Assembly (NCBI GenBank): GCA_014843695.1
Contig: CM026390.1
Location: 56,714,543 to 56,778,542, forward strand
Reading direction: 5' to 3'
Length of the DNA: 64,000 nucleotides
From: Archivesica marissinica
Lineage: Eukaryota > Mollusca > Bivalvia > Venerida > Vesicomyidae
Position numbers and translations under genes: made by a program
Notes under the pieces: generated by a model
What the model was told of the DNA's origin: nothing
The model's input: only the letters and a program-made list of their open reading frames with translations
Database searches by the model: none
Shown: piece by piece, positions 36,901-48,900 of the stretch
How positions within the stretch are numbered: the stretch's first letter is position 1
Layout: every line of letters begins with the position of its first letter

Positions 36901-39900
36901 AGGCTAGCACTCAGTTGTTGTACAGGTGCAGATGCAATTCCATACATGGTCAAGATGCAGGAGATCATCAATTCTGTTTACAAGTATTTTCATAATTCCC
37001 CCAAGAATATGGCCATGCTTGAATCCATTCAGTCGCATACCCCAGGTCAAGGTTCTCGGTTTAAGGAGGTCTTCCATACCCGTTGGCTAAGTTTTGAGGG
37101 CTCTGTTTCCGCTATGGTCAGCAACTACCCCAGTCTCATTTCGGTGTTCCTTGAGGAAAAGTCAGGCAAAGCACTCAGTCTGCACAAGTCACTTACCTGC
37201 TACAAGTTCTTGTATGTGGTGTACTTTCTTTGTGATGTGTTGAAGCCTCTGTCCATCCTTTCAAAAATGTATCAGAAGCAGGATTTAGATTTCACAGAGG
37301 TCACCCCCCTACTTAGTTCAACCATTGATCTTGTCAATGAGTTGGGTGCTGAGAGAAATGGTCAAAAGCTCTCACAGTTTCTTGGCAAGGTCCCTGATGA
37401 ACCACAGTTTGATGCTGATGGTTTGGTCACATTCGAGTTTGAAGGTCATACCATCAGGGACAGTAATAAGCAGCGGTCTGAGGCAGTCAAAGCCTGTGAA
37501 CAGTTAGTCACAGGTGTGGTCAAAAGTTTGAACGACAGGTTTACTGATAATGAGGATGGTGTAATTCTGACTGCACTCAGCAACTTCTTTAATCCCTCTG
37601 TCAGTAGACCAATAAAAGGTACTGACATAGACACGGTCACAGAATACCTTGCCACAATTGGGGTGGAAGGTAGTAGGGAAAACTTGTCCTGCTTCCTGGA
37701 CTTCGCCCATGCCAGTCATGATAATGGCAACAAGTCGGTTACATCCACTAGGGACATGGCCAATCTCGCCCTTCGACACGCAGATGTATATCCAGCTGCT
37801 TCAGAGGCAGCTGGGAGGTTACTTGTGGCCCCTGTTTCCACTGTTGAGTGTGAAAGGGGGTTCAGCAGGCAAGTGGAAGTCCATGAAATCAAGAAGAATC
37901 CTCTTTTAATTTTATTTGTATGAATGTAAAGAATAAAGAATGTTGTAAAACAAAGAAATTGAGTCTTTCGTTTGTTGTTGTAGTTTATTTTATATTGGCT
38001 CCAATTTGAGCTTATATGGCTCCAAAGTGGCTCCAACTTTTTGAAAGTGGCGACAGAGGTGGCTCCACCTTAAAAAAAGCCAGTGGAGGCCCTGCGTCCT
38101 ACTGGGCGAGTGATGCCACTGTTCCACTCGTCCAGATTGGACTATCACTCGTCTCATGTGTTTTAGGAAAATTAAAAATCGTCTGAATAAATGCAATTAT
38201 GTGGCAGAATAAACACATTAAAATATCCTCGGTGACTTCCCATTATCACGCCTGGTAATCATTCCGAAGAAAGTAAAACAGATATTATTTTATTTTGTTC
38301 CTTCGATTTATATTGGATATTTAGCTGAAATGTTCACTCGTCCGACTGGGCAAGCGACTTGGAATTTCTACTCGTCCAGATCGAAAAGTCACTCGTAAAT
38401 ACGAGCGGACGAGTGGATTTGTTGAGCCCTGCCTAGCCTTCAGTGCAAGTATAAACCCCAAAAACTAACAAGAACAGAGAACCTTAGTTTCAATCAGAAG
38501 GTGATTTTTTTAGACATCAGTTTTGCGACCCTTTATTCCAGTATTCTGTAGACTGATTTATCCGTTCATTTCTTCATTAAGGTGTGACATATTTGTCAAT
38601 AATCTTGGTATTAATTTCAGACTGTTGCAGATTCATTATGTGATTTGCTTTACATTTTTGTATATCAGTTACAAATCTGGAAACATGATGATTTGCAATA
38701 AATTCTTCTTGTACCGGACAAATCCAATTACTATGCTATGATACGGGTTATTAAGTATTTATTATGGTAGCGTGTTATATTGGCATGAAAGCATGTTATA
38801 TATACCTGGTCCCATCAGAAATATACCTTCTATTGTATGGAATGGGGAGTTGTACATTTCATCACCTGTTTTTATATTAATCCTCTCATCCATACACTAG
38901 TTGGGTGCTGCTATGGTAGTATAAATATCGATGTAGTAGTATGATTGAGTGTCTGTTCACACCATATCACATTGCTTAAGTGCTATATCTCCACGATCTA
39001 TGTAAGAGATACCTGTGCTTGAATGCTACTGTTCCAAGTGGGAGGTTGTTCTATTACAGGTGTCCAATATTCACAATTCAATTATATTAGCTTGAGCGGT
39101 TTCCCCAAGTGTTCATTTAACTTCAATTTAAGTTAACTTTTAATTTGTAGCTGCTATTGGTGGATGTATGTAAAAATAAGATTGGTGATATGTGGGGTAT
39201 TGTCCTGCCAGTACATCTCAAATATGCGTGTAGCACCCAAAATTACATGTAATACATTGGTATATCCATGCTCTACTTTATAGTGGTATAGCCCCACCAC
39301 ACAGCATGACAACATATGGGTATAGCGATATTTTTTTTGTTTATACAAATTTATTTTAGCTCGATTGCGAAACAAGTTATTACAACTTATATTAATCACT
39401 CTCAACACCTCATTACTGATGGAATCCATCGCCACGAGGGAGAGGGAAGAGGCAACGTGGAATTTAAATGCCTTGCCTAAGGGCACACTCGTAACTGCTC
39501 CAGCGGGGCTCGAACTCCGGACCTATCGCACCTGAAGCGAACGCGCATCCACTGCGCTATCACGACTTCCAGCGTATAGTGATATGTGGGGTTTAACCCT
39601 GCTGTTACATATTAAGTATTGGTGTAGCCCCACAATTACAGGAGATACATAGGTATATCCTTACTCTACTATATGGGAGGTATTGCCCCACCACACAGCA
39701 TCACACATAAACAAGTGATATATGTGTTATATACTATATATTTTACAATCCAGCATGCCTAGTAGGTACTAATGGAGATGCATGGTATACAACTGGTATC
39801 ATTACAGGCACGGTATGATATATGACTCACAGCATACTACATGTAATGCTTGGGGCATACTGTGTAGTTACAGGAGATAGCAGAAGTATATCCCCCATCA

Positions 39901-42900
39901 TACTACATGTAATGCTTGGTGCATACTGTGTAGTTACAGGAGATAGCAGAGGTATATCCCCATCATGCTGCATGTAATGCTTGGTGCATACTGTGTAGTT
40001 ACAGGAGATAGCAGAGGTATATCCCCATCATGCTGCATGTAATGCTTGGTGCATACTGTGTAGTTACAGGAGATAGCAGAGGTATATCCCCATCATGCTG
40101 CATGTAATGCTTGGTGCATACTGTGTAGTTACAGGAGATAGCAGAGGTATATCCCCATCATGCTGCATGTAATGCTTGGTGCATACTGTGTAGTTACAGG
40201 AGATAGCAGAGGTATATCCCCATCATGCTGCATGTAATGCTTGGTGCATACTGTGTAGTTACAGGAGATAGCAGAGGTATATCCCCATCATGCTGCATGT
40301 AATGCTTGGGTGCATACTGTGTAGTTACAGGAGATATCAGAGGTATATCCCCATCATGCTGCATGTAATGCTTGGGGGCATACTGTGTAGTTACAGGAGA
40401 TAGCAGAGGTATATCCCCATCATGCTGCATGTAATGCTTGGGGGCATACTGTGTAGTTACAGGAGATATCAGAGGTATATCCCCTAACATACTTGTATTG
40501 TGTGTGTACCCTACTATTGGGAATAACCTCCAGCATTATATATTTCACATGGAATAAAGCATGAGATACATGGGGTATTGCCTCTGTCTAACTATGTATA
40601 ATACATGTGGTATAACCCCTTTCATACTACCTGTATAAGCTATTGGATATATTGGACAGGTGGTATAGCCTCTGCCAAGCTATTGGTGATGCATGGTGTA
40701 TAACCTCTGCCAAGCTATTGGTGATGCATGGTGTATAACCTCTGCCAAGCTATAGGTGATGCATGGGGTATAACCTCTGCCAAGCTATAGGTGATGCATG
40801 GGGTATAACCTCTGCCAAGCTATTGGTGATGCATGGGGTATAACCTCTGCCAAGCTATTGGTGATGCATGGTGTATAACCTCTGCCAAGCTATTGGAGAT
40901 GCATGGGGTATAGCCTCTGCCAAGCTATAGGTGATGCATGGTGTATAACCTCTGCCAAGCTATTGGAGATGCATGGGGTATAGCCTCTGCCAAGCTATAG
41001 GTGATGCATGGTGTATAACCTCTGCCAAGCTATAGGTGATGCATGGTGTATAACCTCTGCCAAGCTATTGGAGATGCATGGGGTATAGCCTCTGCCAAGC
41101 TATTGGAGATGCATGGGGTATAGCCTCTGCCAAGCTATAGGTGATGCATGGTGTATAACCTCTGCCAAGCTATTGGAGATGCATGGGGTATAACCTCTGC
41201 CAAGCTATTGGAGATGCATGGGGTATAACCTCTGCCAAGCTATTGGAGATGCATGGGGTATAGCCTCTGCCAAGCTATTGGAGATGCATGGGGTATAACC
41301 TCTGCCAAGCTATTGGAGATGCATGGGGTATAGCCTCTGCCAAGCTATAGGTGATGCATGGTGTATAACCTCTGCCAAGCTATTGGAGATGCATGGGGTA
41401 TAGCCTCTGCCAAGCTATTGGATATATTGGACAGGTGGTATAACCTCTGCCAAGCTATTGGAGATGCATGGGGTATAACCTCTGCCAAGCTATTGGAGAT
41501 GCATGGGGTATAGCCTCTGCCAAGCTATTGGAGATGCATGGGGTATAGCCTCTGCCAAGCTATAGGTGATGCATGGTGTATAACCTCTGCCAAGCTATTG
41601 GAGATGCATGGGGTATAGCCTCTGCCAAGCTATAGGTGATGCATGGTGTATAACCTCTGCCAAGCTATTGGAGATGCATGGGGTATAGCCTCTGCCAAGC
41701 TATAGGTGATGCATGGTGTATAACCTCTGCCAAGCTATTGGAGATGCATGGCGTATAGCCTATGCCAAGCTATAGGTGATGCATGGTGTATAACCTCTGC
41801 CAAGCTATTGGAGATGCATGGGGTATAGCCTCTGCCAAGCTAAGGTGATGCATGGTGTATAACCTCTGCCAAGCTATTGGAGATGCATGGGGTATAGCCT
41901 CTGCCAAGCTATTGGTGATGCATGGGGTATAACCTCTGCCAAGCTAAGGTGATGCATGGGGTATAACCTCTGCCAAGCTAAGGTGATGCATGGTGTATAA
42001 CCTCTGCATAGCTATAGGTGATGCATGGTGTATAACCTCTGCATAGCTATAGGTGATGCATGGTGTATAACCTCTGCCATACTACAAGTGATACATGGGG
42101 TATAACCTCTGCATAGCTATAGGTGATGCATGGGGTATAACCTCTGCCATACTACAAGTGATACATGGGGTATAACCTCTGCATAGCTATAGGTGATGCA
42201 TGGGGTATAACGTTTGCATAGCTATAGGTGATGCATGGGGTATAACCTCTATCATACAATAGGTGATATGTAGGGTATAACCTCTGCCAAGCTAAGGTGA
42301 TGCATGGTGTATAACCTCTGCATAGCTATAGGTGATGCATGGTGTATAACCTCTGCCAAGCTATTGGAGATGCATGGGGTATAACCTCTGCCAAGCTATT
42401 GGAGATGCATGGGGTATAACCTCTGCCAAGCTATTGGAGATGCATGGGGTATAGCCTCTGCCAAGCTATTGGAGATGCATGGGGTATAACCTCTGCCAAG
42501 CTATTGGAGATGCATGGGGTATAGCCTCTGCCAAGCTATAGGTGATGCATGGTGTATAACCTCTGCCAAGCTATTGGAGATGCATGGGGTATAGCCTCTG
42601 CCAAGCTATTGGATATATTGGACAGGTGGTATAACCTCTGCCAAGCTATTGGAGATGCATGGGGTATAACCTCTGCCAAGCTATTGGAGATGCATGGGGT
42701 ATAGCCTCTGCCAAGCTATTGGAGATGCATGGGGTATAGCCTCTGCCAAGCTATAGGTGATGCATGGTGTATAACCTCTGCCAAGCTATTGGAGATGCAT
42801 GGGGTATAGCCTCTGCCAAGCTATAGGTGATGCATGGTGTATAACCTCTGCCAAGCTATTGGAGATGCATGGGGTATAGCCTCTGCCAAGCTATAGGTGA

Positions 42901-45900
42901 TGCATGGTGTATAACCTCTGCCAAGCTATTGGAGATGCATGGGGTATAGCCTATGCCAAGCTATAGGTGATGCATGGTGTATAACCTCTGCCAAGCTATT
43001 GGAGATGCATGGGGTATAGCCTCTGCCAAGCTAAGGTGATGCATGGTGTATAACCTCTGCCAAGCTATTGGAGATGCATGGGGTATAGCCTCTGCCAAGC
43101 TATTGGTGATGCATGGGGTATAACCTCTGCCAAGCTAAGGTGATGCATGGGGTATAACCTCTGCCAAGCTAAGGTGATGCATGGTGTATAACCTCTGCAT
43201 AGCTATAGGTGATGCATGGTGTATAACCTCTGCATAGCTATAGGTGATGCATGGTGTATAACCTCTGCCATACTACAAGTGATACATGGGGTATAACCTC
43301 TGCATAGCTATAGGTGATGCATGGGGTATAACCTCTGCCATACTACAAGTGATACATGGGGTATAACCTCTGCATAGCTATAGGTGATGCATGGGGTATA
43401 ACGTTTGCATAGCTATAGGTGATGCATGGGGTATAACCTCTATCATACAATAGGTGATATGTAGGGTATAACCTCTGCCAAGCTAAGGTGATGCATGGTG
43501 TATAACCTCTGCATAGCTATAGGTGATGCATGGGGTATAACCTCTGCCAAGCTATAGGTGATGCATGGGGTATAACCTCTGCCAAGCTAAGGTGATGCAT
43601 GGTGTATAACCTCTGCATAGCTATAGGTGATGCATGGGGTATAACCTCTGCCAAGCTAAGGTGATGCATGGTGTATAACCTCTGCCATACTACAAGTGAT
43701 ACATGGGGTATAACCTCTGCCATACTACAAGTGATACATGGGACATAACCTCTACCATGCTACAAGTGATACATGGGGTATAACCTCTGCCATGCTACAA
43801 GTGATGCATGGGACATAACCTCTGCCATACTACAAGTGATGCATGGGGTATTGCCTCTGCATAGCTATAGGTTATGCATGGGGTATAACCTCTGCCATGC
43901 TACAAGTGATGCATGGGACATAACCTCTGCCATACTACAAGTGATGCATGGGGTATTGCCTCTGCATAGCTATAGGTTATGCATGTGACATAACCTCTGC
44001 CATGCTACAAGTGATACATGGGGTATAGCCTCTGCATAGCTATAGGTTATGCATGGTGTATAACCTCTACCATACTACAAGTGATACATGGGGTATATCC
44101 TCTGCATAGCTATAGTTTATGCATGGGACATAACCTCTACCATACTACAAGTGATACATGGTGTATAGCCTCTGCATAGCTATAGGTTATGCATGGGACA
44201 TAACCTCTACCATACTACAAGTGATGCATGGGACATAACCTCTACCATACTACAAGTGATACATGGTGTATAGCCTCTGCATAGCTATAGGTTATGCATG
44301 GGACATAACCTCTACCATACTACAAGTGATGCATGGGACATAACCTCTACCATACTACAAGTGATACAGGGGGTATAGCCTCTGCATAGCTATAGGTTAT
44401 GCATGGGACATAACCTCTACCATACTACAAATGATGCATGGGGTATTGCCTCTGCATAGCTATAGGTTATGCATGGGACATAACCTCTGCCATGCTACAA
44501 GTGATGCATGGGACATAACCTCTACCATACTACAAGTGATGCATGGGTTATTGCCTCTGCATAGCTATAGGTTATGCATGGGACATAACCTCTACCATGC
44601 TACATTCTATATTCAAGTGTACATGTATGTAGCAGTTTCATACCAAGAACATCAAATGGTGAAACCGTACTCTTAGCTGGGATCCCACTAAGTAAGGAAT
44701 GAATCACGGTTTAATAGTTTCCATCAGGGTATGAACTACATTGGGTAGGTTTAAAAATCCGCTCTTCATTTCTTGATTTACATTAGTATATCAAAGGAAT
44801 GCTGCCCAACACTGCGAATGTGCAGTAACTTTGAGTGCAGCTGTCAGTAATATCGATGTAACTGTCATCTTATAAGCTGTTTGGTCATTTTGACACTCCT
44901 TAAAATAAATCAAATGGCATTATTAGCCATTCAATCTTTACCTATCTTTATTGCACAATTTTGATGCAACAAATCACAGAACTCTATGGAGAGAAATGTG
45001 AATCAATGTCGGTTATTATGTCTGTCTGTCTGCCCGTCTGTCCGCTTTACCTTGTCCATGCATATTCTACATAACCCCTTGTTGGATTTTTACCAAAACT
45101 TAGCAAGAAGCATTTGTATGATGTCTAGTTGTGCATAATTTTAACCCCGTTCCGGTTGGATGATTTTTGTGGATTATAATGCAATCACTCCATATATTTA
45201 ACATGCATGCTTTTATTACTCCACTGAAACAACAGTGAGTCGGGAGACGTATGCTTTTAAAAAAAATCTCTAGTTTCAATTTATTTTCGTGTTACAATGT
45301 ATCAACTTTTCACAGTAAAGAAAATATGTTGTATCATGTTAATTGTAACATGGTTTGCCTCTTGCAACCCAAAGGCAGTCAAGTTACAAGGACGGTGTTT
45401 ATGAGGACAGCGGTTCACTCACTATGCAATCTTCATTTTACTCGTCAATGTGGGGTTTAATGTTCTCAGTGGCCATTGAACAATTGCTTCAATAATCACA
45501 CAATGATAACAACCACTTAAATAGCAACACCCTCGTGAATATGAATAGCAAAAGTGTAAAAGTCAATAATACATACCAAAGTATCACAGAGTTAGAGGGA
45601 AAAACTGGTGTCCGACACCGTGTATAGGTTAGTATAGACTCCTGATATCGCCTATCAACATACAGCTTGTGGTCATGACAACTCCAAGCGATATCTACCC
45701 ATAATGCAATGTTCTGTCCTGTAGACTGGTTCCGTGGTAGATATTCGTCTGCATAAGTATGGATCAATGAACTGAAGCTCTTTATGAATGATAGTGGGTT
45801 TATGTATATTAACTGCCAATATAGAGTTAAGCAGATTTAAATAATTCAATGTAGTGTTCAATAGAGTGTGTGAGGAGGCTTAAATGTATTGAAAGCCTAT

Positions 45901-48900
45901 TATACTTGTAATGATACATGTATGATTAGAGAAGAATGTATAATTTAGCGAGACAAATGTTTGATTTTGTCATCATTATGGGGGAGTGAGCACTAAACTG
46001 TTCAGTATGAAGAAAAGACTAAAAGTAAATGGTATTATTTCAAATAAATGAGCTCTGTACACTTCCCACTGTAGTCCAGTTGTTAACACGTTGGACTAGT
46101 AATCCAGGGATCGCAGGTTCGATCCCCCCGTCTGACCATAATAAACTTAACAGTCTTTCAGATGGGACTTTAAGCCGAGGTCTAGTGTCAGTGCTTTACA
46201 CCGTGCACGTAAAAGAACCAGAGGAGACTGGAATGGGTCTCTGTCTGTATCATTGCACTATCCTCCAAAAATCTAAAATGACTAATCTCTTCAGGAGGCG
46301 TTGCTCATATGGGCACCGGTAGCGATGATAAATCAGTGTAAAATACACACACCTACACTCTGGTAACAAGGGTCTAGATCCTTCATTTAAATTTCATTGT
46401 AGTATTCACTCAACACACTTGTAGTATTTTTTTCATACAAAATAAACCATGATGCAATGTGGAGGACTAACCTAGAATCTAATGTTGCTATAACTTGTTG
46501 TCCAACCCATTTGTGTATGTATGTAATAGCAATGTAACCCAATAACTAGTTGCAGGGTAATGCCAGAGCTGGATGCCGTGTAGCTCCAGAGCTAGTTGCA
46601 GTGTAACTCCAGAACTAGTTGCAGTGTAGCTCCAGAGCTAGTTGCAGTGTAACTCCAGAACTAGTTGCAGTGTAACTCCAGAACTAGTTGCAGTGTAACT
46701 CCAGAGCTAGTTGCCATGTAACTCCAGAACTAGTTGCAGTGTAACTCCAGAGCTAGTTGCAGTGTAACTCCAGAACTAGTTGCAGTGTAGCTCCAGAGCT
46801 AGTTGCAGTGTAACTCCAGAACTAGTTGCAGTGTAGCTCCAGAACTAGTTGCAGTGTAGCTCCAGAACTAGTTGCAGTGTAGCTCCAGAGCTAGTTGCAG
46901 TGTAGCTCCAGAGCTAGTTGCAGTGTAACTCCAGAGCTAGTTGCAGTGTAGCTCCAGAGCTAGTTGTAGTGTAACTCCAGAGCTGGATGCCGTGTAGCTC
47001 CAGAATTAGTTGCAGTGTAGCTCCAGAACTAGTTGCAGTGTAGCTCCAGAACTAGTTGCAGTGTAGCTCCAGAGCTAGTTGCAGTGTAGCTCCAGAGCTA
47101 GTTGCAGTGTAACTCCAGAGCTAGTTGCAGTGTAGCTCCAGAGCTAGTTGCAGTGTAGCTCCAGAGCTAGTTGCAGTGTAGCTCCAGAGCTAGTTGCAGT
47201 GTAGCTCCAGAGCTAGTTGCAGTAGCTCCAGAGCTAGTTGCAGTGTAGCTCCAGAGCTAGTTGCAGTGTAGCTCCAGAGCTAGTTGCAGTGTAGCTCCAG
47301 AGCTAGTTGCAGTGTAGCTCCAGAGCTAGTTGCAGTGTAGCTCCAGAGCTAGTTGCAGTGTAGCTCCAGAGCTAGTTGCAGTGTAGCTCCAGAGCTAGTT
47401 GCAGTGTAGCTCCAGAACTAGTTGCAGTGTAGCTCCAGAACTAGTTGCAGTGTAGCTCCAGAGCTAGTTGCAGTGTAACTCCAGAACTAGTTGCAGTGTA
47501 GCTCCAGAACTAGTTGCAGTGTAGCTCCAGAGCTAGTTGCAGTGTAGCTCCAGAACTAGTTGCAGTGTAGCTCCAGAGCTAGTTGCAGTGTAACTCCAGA
47601 ACTAGTTGCAGTGTAACTCCAGAGCCAGTTGCAGTGTAACTCCAGAGCTAGTTGCAGTGTAACTCAAGAACTAGTTGCCGTGTAGCTCCAGAGCTAGTTG
47701 CAGTGTAACTCCAGAGCCAGTTGCAGTGTAACTCCAGAGCTAGTTGCAGTGTAACTCCAGAACTAGTTGCCGTGTAGCTCCAGAGCTAGTTGCAGTGTAG
47801 CTCCAGAACCAGTTGCAGTGTAACTCCAGAGCTGGATGCCGTGTAGCTCCAGAGCTAGTTGCAGTGTAGCTCCAGAGCTAATTGCAGTGTAGCTCCAGAG
47901 CTAGTTGCAGTGTAGCTCCAGAGCTAGTTGCAGTGTAGCTCCAGAGCTAGTTGCAGTGCAGCTCCAGAGCTAGTTGCAGTGTAACTCCAGAGCTGGATGC
48001 CATGTAGCTCCAGAACTAGTTGCAGTGTAGCTCCAGAGCTAGTTGCAGTGTAGCTCCAGAGCTAGTTGCAGTGTAGCTCCAGAGCTAGTTGCAGTGTAAC
48101 TCCAGAGCTGGATGCCGTGTAGCTCCAGAACTAGTTGCAGTGTAGCTCCAGATCTAGTTGCAGTGTAGCTCCAGAGCTAGTTGCAGTGTAGCTCCAGAGC
48201 TAGTTGCAATGTAACTCCAGAGCTATTTGCAGTGTAACACCAGAGCTAGTTGCAGTGTAGCTCCAGAACTAGTTGCAGTGTAGCTCCAGAACTAGTTGCA
48301 GTGTAGCTCCAGAGCTAGTTGCAGTGTAACTCCAGAACTAGTTGCAGTGTAGCTCCAGAACTAGTTGCAGTGTAGCTCCAGAACTAGTTGCTGTGTAGCT
48401 CCAGAACTAGTTGCAGTGTAACTCCAGAACTAGTTGCAGTGTAACTCCAGAACTAGTTGCCGTGTAGCTCCAGAGCTAGTTGCAGTGTAGCTCCAGAACT
48501 AGTTGCAGTGTAGTTACAGAGCTAGTTGCAGTGTAGCTCCAGAGCTAGTTGCGGTGTAGCTCCAGAACTAGTTGCGGTGTAACTCCAGAACTAGTTGCAG
48601 TGTAGCTCCAGAACTAGTTGCCGTGTAGCTCCAGAGCTAGTTGCAGTGTAGCTCCAGAGCTAATTGCAGTGTAGCTCCAGAGCTAGTTGCAGTGTAGCTC
48701 CAGAGCTAGTTGCAGTGTAGCTCCAGAGCTAGTTGCAGTGCAGCTCCAGAGCTAGTTGCAGTGTAACTCCAGAGCTGGATGCCATGTAGCTCCAGAACTA
48801 GTTGCAGTGTAGCTCCAGAGCTAGTTGCAGTGTAGCTCCAGAGCTAGTTGCAGTGTAGCTCCAGAGCTAGTTGCAGTGTAACTCCAGAGCTGGATGCCGT

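Larger units (their letters stand above)
34527..38094 (+). mobile_element. Inner hAT element with ZNF862-like transposase gene
   Basis: Inverted ends CAGGGCCTCCGCTG and (reverse complement) CAGGGCCTCCACTGG are followed by subterminal GTGGCTCC motifs at both ends. CGTCCT directly flanks both sides (34521-34526, 38095-38100). The element is 3.57 kb, carries a three-exon gene on the plus strand, and a poly-G run in its first intron. It sits in NUBP1 intron 3 in sense orientation. Confidence 0.8.
34491..38431. mobile_element. Outer hAT-like non-autonomous element split by an inner hAT element
   Basis: The left end CAGGCCTCGACAATTTTTTA..ACTCGTCC and the right-end reverse complement CAGGGCTCAACAAATCCACT..CGTCC are similar inverted ends, and CCTAG flanks both (34486-34490, 38432-38436). 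Without the inner insert it would be about 0.37 kb. CAGGG-like ends are typical of hAT elements. A 5-bp duplication is shorter than the usual 8, so the classification is provisional. Confidence 0.55.

Noticed and set aside
45489..45767. 92-codon minus-strand frame with a hydrophobic C-terminus
   Set aside because: No family, no splice or start support, in an AT-rich intron; a chance frame is likely.
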